Shown piece by piece: positions 26,788 through 34,971 of a stretch of 64,000 nt of DNA; within the stretch, counting starts at the first letter, position 1, and every line of letters starts with the position of its first letter. Origin of the DNA: Prevotella sp. (lineage in GTDB: Bacteria > Bacteroidota > Bacteroidia > Bacteroidales > Bacteroidaceae); contig JAFZCU010000048.1 in NCBI GenBank assembly GCA_017556145.1, forward strand, positions 1-64,000, written 5' to 3'. Below the pieces are notes generated by a model that was given only the letters and a program-made list of their open reading frames with translations, did not search any database and was not told the origin of the DNA. A program made the translations under genes and the position numbers.

Positions 26788-26826
26788 GAGTTAAAAGAGT
26801 GAAAGGAGTTAAAAGGAGTTAAAGGA
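26788..26826. repeat. GGAGTTAAA short tandem repeats
   Basis: Three GGAGTTAAA units and one variant (GAGTGAAA) with 9-10 bp period in the nagB-hflX spacer. No inverted partner is seen nearby. Confidence 0.6.
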
Positions 26827-26869
26827 CTATAAATTTTAGACATAATAACAACAATTTTTTGACAGAAGA

Positions 26870-26944
26870 ACATAAGAACATAAGAAAAAAATATGTTAAT
26901 ATGATACTCAGTCTTAAAATATTTCTGTTCTTATGTTCTTATGT
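26870..26944. repeat. Palindromic element with AACATAAG arms, upstream of hflX
   Basis: Perfect 17-bp inverted arms (26870-26886 and 26928-26944), each holding two units with 8-bp period (ACATAAGA). The 41-bp centre is AT-rich. The right arm lies just upstream of the hflX -7 box, so it overlaps the place where a -33 box would be. Same plan as the elements at 1590, 3884, 33153 and 52211 but different sequence. Confidence 0.75.
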
Positions 26945-26957
26945 CTAAAAAAATAAC

Positions 26958-26965
26958 TACCTTTG
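26958..26965 (+). promoter_or_regulatory. -7 promoter box of hflX
   Basis: TACCTTTG, followed after only 8 nt by the ATG at 26974. The predicted start of transcription is 3-6 nt before the ATG, so the mRNA would be leaderless or nearly so. Confidence 0.65.
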
Positions 26966-26973
26966 TAGCCAAT

Positions 26974-28320
26974 ATGAAGGAATTTGTAATATCAGAGGCG
27001 AAGGCTGAGACAGCGGTGCTGGTAGGACTCATCACCAAGGATCAGGACGAAGCCAAGACCAAAGAATATCTCGACGAACTGGAGTTTCTGGCAGATACGG
27101 CCGGCGCAGTCACTGTGAAGCGGTTTACCCAGAAGGTAGGCGGCCCCAGTCAGACCACGTATGTGGGCAGCGGAAAGCTGTTGGAGATCAAGGCGTATAT
27201 CAAGCAGTGTCAGGATGCGTATGATGACTGGGTAAATGCTCAGGATGCCTCATTGTTTGCAGAGGGCTTGTTGGACGAGACGAATGCCCCACAGCCTGTG
27301 GGAATGGTGATTTTCGACGATGAGCTCAGTGCCAAGCAGATGCGGAATATCGAGAAGGAACTTCAGGTGAAGATCCTTGATCGTACCTCCTTAATATTGG
27401 ATATCTTTGCCATGAGGGCGCAGACCGCTGAGGCCAAGGCCCAGGTGGAATTGGCACAGCATCGCTATATGCTGCCCCGGTTGCAGCGACTTTGGACACA
27501 CTTGGAGCGTCAGGGTGGCGGATCTGGCTCCGGCGGCGGAAAAGGTTCTGTGGGACTGCGTGGACCTGGTGAAACGCAGTTGGAGATGGACCGAAGAATC
27601 ATCCTGCAGCGCATTACCCTGCTGAAGCAGCGCCTGGCAGAGATTGACAGGCAGAAGACCACGCAGCGTAAGAACCGGGGCCGCTTGATCCGTGTGGCGC
27701 TCGTGGGCTATACCAACGTGGGCAAGAGCACGATGATGAACCTGCTGGCCAAGAGCGAGGTGTTTGCAGAGAACAAACTCTTTGCTACCCTCGACACCAC
27801 GGTGAGGAAGATGACCATCGATAATCTGCCTTTCCTCTTGGCGGATACTGTAGGATTCATCCGTAAGTTGCCCTCTGACTTGGTGGAGAGTTTCAAGAGT
27901 ACCCTCGATGAGGTGAGAGAGGCTGATCTGCTGGTGCATGTGGTGGATATCTCGCATCCTGACTTTGAGGAGCAGATCCGTGTGGTGGAGGAAACACTGA
28001 AGGAGCTGGGCTGTGCCGACAAGCCTGCCATGCTCGTGTTCAACAAGATTGATGCTTATACGTGGGTGGAGAAGGAGGAAGACGACCTGACGCCTATGAC
28101 GAAGGAGAATCTGACACTCGAGGATTTGAAGAAGACTTGGATGGGTAAGATGAGGAGTCAGGAGTCAGGAGTCAGGAGTCAGTATTTGGAGTGTCTGTTC
28201 ATCTCCGCACGCGAGAAAGAAAACATTGACGAGTTTCGTGACATCCTCTATAAGCGGGTGCGCGAGTTGCACGTACAAAAATATCCCTATAATGATTTCC
28301 TGTATAATATTGATGAATAA
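26974..28320 (+). CDS. hflX: Ribosome-associated GTPase HflX
   Basis: HflX splits or rescues stalled ribosomes in the cytoplasm. Starting at MKEFVISEAKAETAVLVGL gives 448 aa; the in-frame ATG at 26941 lies upstream of the -7 box and inside a repeat arm, so it is rejected. The HflX N-terminal domain is followed by the glycine-rich linker GGGSGSGGGKGSVGLRGPG, then the GTPase domain with G1 GYTNVGKST, G3 DTVGF and G4 NKID. Around residues 392-402 the sequence MRSQESGVRSQ comes from an in-frame block of four AGGAGTC heptamers, an insertion relative to usual HflX. Followed after 16 nt by the DUF4954 gene. Confidence 0.96.
   Translation: MKEFVISEAKAETAVLVGLITKDQDEAKTKEYLDELEFLADTAGAVTVKRFTQKVGGPSQTTYVGSGKLLEIKAYIKQCQDAYDDWVNAQDASLFAEGLLDETNAPQPVGMVIFDDELSAKQMRNIEKELQVKILDRTSLILDIFAMRAQTAEAKAQVELAQHRYMLPRLQRLWTHLERQGGGSGSGGGKGSVGLRGPGETQLEMDRRIILQRITLLKQRLAEIDRQKTTQRKNRGRLIRVALVGYTNVGKSTMMNLLAKSEVFAENKLFATLDTTVRKMTIDNLPFLLADTVGFIRKLPSDLVESFKSTLDEVREADLLVHVVDISHPDFEEQIRVVEETLKELGCADKPAMLVFNKIDAYTWVEKEEDDLTPMTKENLTLEDLKKTWMGKMRSQESGVRSQYLECLFISAREKENIDEFRDILYKRVRELHVQKYPYNDFLYNIDE
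28153..28180 (+). repeat. AGGAGTC heptamer array (4 units) inside hflX
   Basis: Four exact tandem AGGAGTC units within the coding sequence. Since 28 nt is not a multiple of three, each unit is read in a different frame (R-S-Q-E-S-G-V-R-S). The reading frame is nevertheless intact, so flanking sequence must compensate. It falls in the loop before the C-terminal strand LFISAREKENIDEF. Confidence 0.85.
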
Positions 28321-28336
28321 ATAAACCTATATAATT

Positions 28337-30187
28337 ATGAATTACAGAAATTTGACACAGCCTGAGATCGAGATCTTAGAGAACAATGTCTGTTGGGCTG
28401 AGGACTGGCAGCGTGTCTTAGTGGCAGAAGATTTCAAACCCTATAATTTCCATCGCGTGATTTTCTATGGCGACATCCGTCTGGGTGCCTTCCATAAGAT
28501 GGTGGAGGTAAGCAAGGGCTTTGTGAAGCATTCAGGCATCAACGATGCCACGCTGAGGAATGTCACTGTGGGCAATGACTGTCTGATTGAGAAGGTAGGC
28601 AATTATATCAATAACTATACCATCGGCAACGACTGCTATATCTCGAACATCTGCACGCTGGAGACCACCGACGATGCTACCTACGGCGAAGGATCGGTGA
28701 TTTCAGTGCTCAACGAGATGGGAGATGGCAATGTGACCATTTTCCGTGAGCTAAACTCTCAGCTGGCATCGTTTATGGTGAAGCACAATGAAGACAAAGT
28801 CCTGAAGCAGACCTTGCAGCAGATGATTGAAGACGAACTTCGTGTGTCGCGTCCTGACCGGGGCTATATCGGTAATAATGTGAAGATCATCAATGCTAAG
28901 GATATTACGAACACCATCATCAAGGGCGACTGTGAGATCAGTGGTGCAGCCCGTCTTTCCGAGTGTACGGTGATGAGTTCGATGGATGCCCCTGTATTCA
29001 TCGGAACGGGTGTCATCTGTGAGAACTCGATTATCTGTGACGGTTGTTCGATTAATAACTCTGTGAAGATGCAAGACTGCTTTGTGGGTGAGGCCTGTCA
29101 GATTACCAATGGTTTTACGGCTGAGGCCAGTCTGTTCTTCGCCAACTCTTTCATGGCAAATGGTGAGGCCTGTGCCGCGTTCTGTGGGCCCTTCTGTGCC
29201 TCGCACCATAAGAGCTCGCTGTTGATCGGTGGCGAGTTTTCGTTCTATAATGCAGGCTCAAACACCAACTTCTCGAACCATGCGTATAAGATGGGACCCT
29301 TGCATTGGGGAACGCTGGAACGTGGTACTAAGACCGCTTCAGGCGCCTATATCCTAATGCCTGCCACGATTGGAGCCTTCTCTGTATGCTTCGGTAAGCT
29401 GATGCACCATCCTGATACGCGTAACCTGCCATTCTCCTATCTGATGGCCTACGGTGAAGATTGCTATCTGGTGCCGGGACGAAACATTACGACGGTAGGT
29501 CTGTATCGTGATATCAAGAAATGGCCGAAGCGTGACAAACGCTCAAAACTGTCGAGGAAGAGTATCATCAACTTCGACTGGCTGTCGCCTTTTACGGTGG
29601 GTGAAATTATGGAAGGTATCCAGATCCTGAAAGACCTGCGCAATGCTTCAGGTGACAATGTGTCGAGGTATAATTTCCATGAGTACGTGATTGCCTGTTC
29701 ATCGTTGACGAAAGGTCTGAAATACTACGATATTGCTCTGCGTATTTATATGGGTGCTGTCTTGAAGCGTGCCCAAAAGGAGGGGTATATCGGCAAACCA
29801 ATGAGTAGCGTAGGACAGGGCCGTTGGGTGGATTTGAGCGGTCTGCTGCTTCCTGAGAGTGAGGAGCAGCGTCTTATCAATGACATCAAGTGTGGTGCCA
29901 TTGATAATATCCAGCAGGTGCTCGACCGCTTTGCTGATATCAACAACCATTACAGCGACTATCGTTGGGCGTGGAGCTACCAGATGATTCTTGACTACTA
30001 TAAGTTGGATGAACTCGATGCCGCTGCCTGTGAGCGTATCCATGAGGATTATGTCAAGGCCCGTCGGGCTTGGATTGCTGAGATCCGCAAGGATGCTGAG
30101 AAGGAGTTTGCCATGGGCGATGTGGAACGTGAGGTGTTTGATGAATTCCTCGAGAAACTGGATCATGAGATTGACTATGAGAATTAG
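28337..30187 (+). CDS. DUF4954 family protein (left-handed beta-helix)
   Basis: 616 aa, no signal peptide, so cytoplasmic. The opening MNYRNLTQPEIEILENNVCWAEDWQ and the general layout are those of Bacteroidetes DUF4954 proteins. Residues about 60-330 carry hexapeptide-like repeats (IGNDC, VGNDC, GDCEISGAARLSECTV) that fold as a left-handed beta-helix, as in sugar-nucleotide acyltransferases and pyrophosphorylases. The C-terminal third is helical and charged. A sugar-nucleotide role is plausible but not shown. It lies 16 nt after hflX and 47 nt before the M16 peptidase. Confidence 0.85.
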   Translation: MNYRNLTQPEIEILENNVCWAEDWQRVLVAEDFKPYNFHRVIFYGDIRLGAFHKMVEVSKGFVKHSGINDATLRNVTVGNDCLIEKVGNYINNYTIGNDCYISNICTLETTDDATYGEGSVISVLNEMGDGNVTIFRELNSQLASFMVKHNEDKVLKQTLQQMIEDELRVSRPDRGYIGNNVKIINAKDITNTIIKGDCEISGAARLSECTVMSSMDAPVFIGTGVICENSIICDGCSINNSVKMQDCFVGEACQITNGFTAEASLFFANSFMANGEACAAFCGPFCASHHKSSLLIGGEFSFYNAGSNTNFSNHAYKMGPLHWGTLERGTKTASGAYILMPATIGAFSVCFGKLMHHPDTRNLPFSYLMAYGEDCYLVPGRNITTVGLYRDIKKWPKRDKRSKLSRKSIINFDWLSPFTVGEIMEGIQILKDLRNASGDNVSRYNFHEYVIACSSLTKGLKYYDIALRIYMGAVLKRAQKEGYIGKPMSSVGQGRWVDLSGLLLPESEEQRLINDIKCGAIDNIQQVLDRFADINNHYSDYRWAWSYQMILDYYKLDELDAAACERIHEDYVKARRAWIAEIRKDAEKEFAMGDVEREVFDEFLEKLDHEIDYEN

Positions 30188-30227
30188 TTTATAGTTTACA
30201 GTTTATAGTTTATAGTTTACAGTTTAC
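30186..30227 (+). repeat. AGTTTAY heptamer array (6 units)
   Basis: Six tandem units AGTTTAT or AGTTTAC, the first overlapping the TAG stop of the DUF4954 gene and the last ending 7 nt before the M16 ATG. The array fills almost the whole spacer. No inverted partner. Confidence 0.85.
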
Positions 30228-30234
30228 AGAAGAT

Positions 30235-33132
30235 ATGAAAACAAAGATTTTATTGGCTATCGGTGCCTTGCTGGCGCTCGGAATGAGTTCTTGCAGCAAG
30301 TACAAGTATGAGACAGTGAAGGGGGATTTGGCGCAGACACGCATTTATACCCTCGACAATGGACTGAAGGTCTACCTGAGTGTGAACAAGGAGGAGCCGC
30401 GTATTCAGACATACATTGCTGTGCGTACGGGTTCTAAGAACGATCCGGCTGAGACGACAGGACTGGCACACTATCTGGAGCATCTGATGTTTAAGGGAAC
30501 CAAGCAATTTGGTACCAACGATTCAGAGGCTGAGGCTCCGCTGCTGGATGAGATTGAAAAACGTTACGAGGCTTATCGTAAGTTGACTGATCCTGATGCC
30601 CGTAAGCAGGCTTATCATGAGATCGACTCACTGAGTCAGCTGGCTGCTAAGTATAACATCCCCAATGAGTACGACAAGCTGATGGCTGCCATTGGTGCAG
30701 AGGGGACGAATGCCTACACTTCGTTTGATGTGACTTGTTACACCGAGAACATCCCTGCCAACGAGGTTGATAATTGGGCCAAAATCCAAGCAGACCGTTT
30801 CAAGAATATGGTTATTCGCGGTTTCCACACGGAACTTGAGGCTGTGTATGAGGAGTATAACATCGGCTTGTCGAACGATATGACCAAGTTGTACTACACA
30901 ATGGCTAAGATGCTGTTCCCCAATCATCCCTATGGCTTACAAACAGTCATAGGAACGCAGGATCACCTGAAGAACCCCTCGATTACCAATATCAAGAACT
31001 ATTTCAAGAAGTGGTATGTGCCCAACAATGTGGCTATCTGTATGAGTGGCGACTTGGATCCTGACAAGACGATGGCCATCATCGAGCAATATTTCGGCGA
31101 CTGGAAACCAGGCGATGATGTGAGCCAACCAGTGTTCGACCCGCTGACAGAACTCTCACAGCCCAAGGATACGGCTGTGATCGGTCAGGAGGCAGAGCAG
31201 GTATGGGTAGGATGGCGCGCCTTGCAGGCCAACACCCAGCAGGCTGATACCTTGCAACTGATGGAGAATGTATTGAGCAATGGCAGGGCAGGTCTCTTCG
31301 ACCTGGATCTGAACCAGACGATGAAGGTGCAGCGCGCGTTTGCCACTCCAGAGCTGATGCACGATCACGGTTGCTTTATCCTGATGGGTACACCCAAGGA
31401 GGGACAGACGCTGGAAGAGGTGAGAAGCCTGATGCTGGCTGAGATTGACAAACTGAAGAAGGGCGACTTCCCCGATAATCTGTTGACCAGCATTATCAAC
31501 AACATGAAGCGTAACCATTACGAACTGCTGGAGAGAAACGACGGTAGGGCAGATATGTTTGTCGATGCCTTTATCAACGAGATCGACTGGCAGCAGGAAG
31601 TAGGCCGTATCGACCGTATCTCGAAGATTACCAAACAGGAGGTAATCGACTTTGCCAACCGGTTCTTCACGGAAGGGTATGTCACTGTGTTTAAAAAACA
31701 GGGCATAGACCCCAACCAGAAGAAGATCGAAAAGCCTGCCATCACGCCGATCCAGGCCAATCGCGATCAGGTGAGCGACTTTGTAAAGCAGATTCAGGAG
31801 GCTAAGGTAGAGCCTATTCAGCCGAAGTTCGTAGACTATCAGAAGGATATGACCATCGGCAAGACGGGTTACGACCAGCCGCTTTACTACGTGAAGAACA
31901 AAACCAACGGCTTGTTCGAACTGGTGTTCCAATATGACTTCGGTCAGAGTGCCGATCGCCGATATGACGTGGTATCTGACTATTTTAAGTATCTTGGAAC
32001 TGATAAACTTTCAGCAGCTGACCTGCGCCAGAAGTTCTATGAGCTGGCTTGTGATATCTCCGTGAGCGTGGCCGCTGAGAATATCAATGTCACTTTGTCA
32101 GGACTTAGCGAAAATATGGAGCCGGCATTGGCCTTGATGCAGGATGTGTTGCAGAATGTCAAGGTGGATAAGGATGCCTACAACGAGATGGTAGGTGTGA
32201 CACTGAAGGCCAGAAACGACGTTAAGAAGGATCAGCGTAATTACTTCGAATTCCTATACAGATATGCGACTCAGGGTGAACATAATGCCTATCGTGACAT
32301 GGTGCCGGAACAGGAACTGAAGGAAACTGATCCTCAGGTATTCGTTGATCTGCTGAAGGCTTTGGGCCAGTATCAGCACAAAGTGCTCTATTATGGTCCG
32401 CTGGATGAGGGAAAGGTATCGGAATCTGTCAGCAAACTGTTTGCAAAGGATCTGAAACCAGTGCCTGAGAACCAGCCTTATCTGGATCAGTTGGCTAACC
32501 AGAACGAGATACTGATTGCGCCTTATGATGCCAAGAACATCTATATGCGTATGTACCATAATGAGGGGCGCGACTGGAATCCTGACGAGTCTGCCGTACG
32601 TGCCTTATTTAATGAGTACTTTGGTGGCGGCATGAATGGTATCGTGTTCCAGGAGATGCGCGAGACCCGCGGTCTGGCTTATAATGCCTATGCCCGATAC
32701 AACCGTCCGACGGTGAAGGGTCGCAAGGAGTCGTTTATGACGCATATCATCACCCAGAACGATAAAATGATGGATGCAGTGAACCACTTCAACGAGATTA
32801 TGAACCAGATGCCGGCCAGCGAGAATGCTTTCCAGATTGCGAAGGATGCGCTGACCAAGCAGTTGGCCAGTGAGCGTATCAACAAGATGGGTATCATTTG
32901 GAACTATATCGCTGCCAAGAAATTGGGCATCGACTATGATCTGAATGCCAAGATCTACGAGCAGCTGCCTCAGGTCACGCTGCAGAATGTGGTTGATTTC
33001 GCCAAGCAGCAAATCGCTGACAAGCCTTATCGTTACATTATTCTCGGTGATGAGAAGGAACTCGACATGAAGTCTTTGGAGAAGATCGGACCGATCAAGC
33101 GCCTGAAAACAGAAGAGGTGTTCGGGTATTAA
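30235..33132 (+). CDS. M16 family zinc metallopeptidase lipoprotein
   Basis: 965 aa, an insulinase-type peptidase of two linked halves. The signal ends in the lipobox GMSSC (C20), so it is lipid-anchored in the envelope. The inverted zinc motif HYLEH is at residues 79-83 and the third ligand is in the EAVYEEY helix near residues 202-207. An extra charged segment (about residues 95-150) separates them more than usual. The second, non-catalytic half contains the RExxLAY-type motif (RETRGLAYNAYARYNRP). It probably degrades short peptides. An inverted-repeat element follows. Confidence 0.94.
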   Translation: MKTKILLAIGALLALGMSSCSKYKYETVKGDLAQTRIYTLDNGLKVYLSVNKEEPRIQTYIAVRTGSKNDPAETTGLAHYLEHLMFKGTKQFGTNDSEAEAPLLDEIEKRYEAYRKLTDPDARKQAYHEIDSLSQLAAKYNIPNEYDKLMAAIGAEGTNAYTSFDVTCYTENIPANEVDNWAKIQADRFKNMVIRGFHTELEAVYEEYNIGLSNDMTKLYYTMAKMLFPNHPYGLQTVIGTQDHLKNPSITNIKNYFKKWYVPNNVAICMSGDLDPDKTMAIIEQYFGDWKPGDDVSQPVFDPLTELSQPKDTAVIGQEAEQVWVGWRALQANTQQADTLQLMENVLSNGRAGLFDLDLNQTMKVQRAFATPELMHDHGCFILMGTPKEGQTLEEVRSLMLAEIDKLKKGDFPDNLLTSIINNMKRNHYELLERNDGRADMFVDAFINEIDWQQEVGRIDRISKITKQEVIDFANRFFTEGYVTVFKKQGIDPNQKKIEKPAITPIQANRDQVSDFVKQIQEAKVEPIQPKFVDYQKDMTIGKTGYDQPLYYVKNKTNGLFELVFQYDFGQSADRRYDVVSDYFKYLGTDKLSAADLRQKFYELACDISVSVAAENINVTLSGLSENMEPALALMQDVLQNVKVDKDAYNEMVGVTLKARNDVKKDQRNYFEFLYRYATQGEHNAYRDMVPEQELKETDPQVFVDLLKALGQYQHKVLYYGPLDEGKVSESVSKLFAKDLKPVPENQPYLDQLANQNEILIAPYDAKNIYMRMYHNEGRDWNPDESAVRALFNEYFGGGMNGIVFQEMRETRGLAYNAYARYNRPTVKGRKESFMTHIITQNDKMMDAVNHFNEIMNQMPASENAFQIAKDALTKQLASERINKMGIIWNYIAAKKLGIDYDLNAKIYEQLPQVTLQNVVDFAKQQIADKPYRYIILGDEKELDMKSLEKIGPIKRLKTEEVFGY

Positions 33133-33152
33133 GGCACAGAGATTTATAATGT

Positions 33153-33254
33153 CACACAGATCCCTCAGATCCCACAGATAATTGTCGCAGGCGACAAATG
33201 TTGCGGAATAATCCAGAGGATTAAAAAATCTGTGAGATCTGTGTGATCTGTGTG
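33153..33254. repeat. Palindromic intergenic element, copy 2 (inverted relative to copy 1)
   Basis: 27-bp inverted arms (33153-33179 and 33228-33254) with three mismatches, made of CACAGAT-type units. The inner stem TTGTCGC/GCGACAA (33182-33197) differs from copy 1 (TCGTCGC/GCGACGA) by a paired change that keeps base pairing. The block GCGGAATAATCC...GAGGATTAAAAAATCTG matches the reverse complement of copy 1 closely. Located between the M16 peptidase and fumarase genes. Confidence 0.87.
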
Positions 33255-33305
33255 AAAATAAAGAATATATATAAGGAATTAATGAATATTTAAATCATCA
33301 GAGTT

Positions 33306-34955
33306 ATGGCAAAAACTGTAGAATTTAAGTATGCCCCGATGTTTCAGGTGGGCGAGGACAAGACGGAGTACCGCTTGTTGAGTAAGGAAGGCGTGACGAC
33401 CGCTGAGTTTGAAGGAAAACAGATTGTCAAGGTGTCGAAAGAGGCCCTCACGCTGTTGGCCCAGCAGGCCTTTCACGATGTGGAGTTCATGTTGCGTCGC
33501 GAACATAATCTTCAGGTGGCTCAGATCTTGAACGACCCTGAGGCCTCGAAGAACGATAAGTATGTGGCCCTCCAGTTCCTGCGCAATGCCGAGGTGGCTG
33601 CAAGAGGCATCCTGCCTTTCTGTCAGGACACAGGTACGGCTATCATCCATGGTGAGAAAGGCCAGCAGATATGGACGGGTTTCGAAGATGAAGAGGCCCT
33701 GTCGTTGGGTGTGTTCAACACCTTTACCCAGGACAACCTGCGCTACTCTCAGAATGCCCCGCTGAATATGTATGACGAAGTGAATACCCGTTGCAACCTC
33801 CCTGCCCAGATTGATATCGAGGCCACAGAGGGTGCTGAGTATAAGTTCGTGATGGTGGCCAAGGGTGGTGGAAGTGCCAACAAGACCTACTTTTATCCTA
33901 TGACGAAGGCTACCATCCAGAATGAGGGCACATTGATTCCCTTCCTTGTGGAAAAGATGAAGTCATTGGGTACCGCTGCCTGTCCGCCATATCACATTGC
34001 TTTTGTGATTGGTGGAACTTCTGCTGAGAAGAATCTGCTCACCGTGAAGCTTGCTTCCATCAAGTACTACGACGGTCTGCCTACGACGGGTGATGAGACC
34101 GGTCGTGCCTTCCGAGATGTGGATCTTGAGGAGAAATTGCTGAAGGAGGCCCATAAGATTGGCTTGGGCGCCCAGTTCGGTGGAAAGTACCTGGCTCATG
34201 ATATCCGTGTGGTCCGTCTGCCTCGTCATGGTGCCTCTTGTCCGATTGGTATGGGTGTCAGCTGCTCTGCCGACCGCAATATCAAGGCGAAGATCAATGC
34301 CGATGGTATCTGGCTTGAGAAGATGGACTCCAACCCATCAGAGTTGATTCCTGCAGAGTATGCCAAGGCCGGTGAGGGTTCCAACACCATCACCATCGAC
34401 CTGAATGAGGGTATCGATGCTGTACGCAAGGAGTTGTCGAAGTATCCTGTCTCAACCCGTGTCAATCTGAAAGGTACTATCATCGTGGCCCGTGATATCG
34501 CTCATGCCAAGCTGAAGGCTCGTCTCGATGCCGGTGAGGGATTACCCGACTACTTCAAGAAGTATCCTGTGCTGTATGCAGGTCCTGCCAAGACGCCGGA
34601 GGGTTATCCTTGCGGATCGATGGGCCCGACAACGGCCAACCGTATGGATCCCTATGTGGATGAGTTCCAGTCGCTGGGTGCCTCACTCGTAATGATTGCC
34701 AAGGGCAATCGTTCGGATGTGGTGACTGAGGCTTGTAAGAAGTATGGTGGTTTCTATCTGGGTAGCATCGGCGGTGTGGCTGCCGTACTCTCTCAGAGCT
34801 CTATCAAGAGCATCGAGTGCGTGGAGTATCCTGAGCTCGGTATGGAGGCTGTCTGGAAGATCGATGTGGAGGACTTCCCCGCATTCATCCTCGTCGATGA
34901 CAAGGGCAACGACTTCTTCAAGACCCTGAAGCCCTGGACCCCTTGTGGGAAGTGA
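33306..34955 (+). CDS. Class I (iron-sulfur) fumarate hydratase
   Basis: Interconverts fumarate and malate with a [4Fe-4S] cluster in the cytoplasm; in Bacteroidales it serves the reductive branch to succinate. 549 aa, matching FumA/FumB. The three expected cluster cysteines are C106 (PFCQDTG), C226 (AACPPYH) and C320 (GVSCSADRN). Both domains are fused in one chain as in E. coli. Oxygen sensitivity is expected for the class. Its 3' end lies in an AGTGAAA heptamer block and overlaps the TTG-free region before the M6 gene start by spacing only. Confidence 0.96.
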   Translation: MAKTVEFKYAPMFQVGEDKTEYRLLSKEGVTTAEFEGKQIVKVSKEALTLLAQQAFHDVEFMLRREHNLQVAQILNDPEASKNDKYVALQFLRNAEVAARGILPFCQDTGTAIIHGEKGQQIWTGFEDEEALSLGVFNTFTQDNLRYSQNAPLNMYDEVNTRCNLPAQIDIEATEGAEYKFVMVAKGGGSANKTYFYPMTKATIQNEGTLIPFLVEKMKSLGTAACPPYHIAFVIGGTSAEKNLLTVKLASIKYYDGLPTTGDETGRAFRDVDLEEKLLKEAHKIGLGAQFGGKYLAHDIRVVRLPRHGASCPIGMGVSCSADRNIKAKINADGIWLEKMDSNPSELIPAEYAKAGEGSNTITIDLNEGIDAVRKELSKYPVSTRVNLKGTIIVARDIAHAKLKARLDAGEGLPDYFKKYPVLYAGPAKTPEGYPCGSMGPTTANRMDPYVDEFQSLGASLVMIAKGNRSDVVTEACKKYGGFYLGSIGGVAAVLSQSSIKSIECVEYPELGMEAVWKIDVEDFPAFILVDDKGNDFFKTLKPWTPCGK

Positions 34956-34971
34956 AAAACGAATAGTGAAT
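34951..34971 (+). repeat. AGTGAAA heptamer array (3 units) at the fumarase/M6 junction
   Basis: AGTGAAA, AACGAAT, AGTGAAT. The first holds the fumarase TGA stop and the third provides the GTG start of the M6 gene. Same heptamer as in the efflux operon. Confidence 0.7.

Noticed and set aside
26941..26973. Upstream in-frame ATG as the hflX start
   Set aside because: It lies within the repeat arm and before the -7 box; the family's usual N terminus begins at MKEFVISE.
28153..28180. Frameshift in hflX caused by the heptamers
   Set aside because: The frame reads through to conserved C-terminal residues, so the gene is intact.
30186..30227. CRISPR array
   Set aside because: Units are 7 bp and directly adjacent with no spacers; the other short repeat arrays fail for the same reason, and no cas genes are present.
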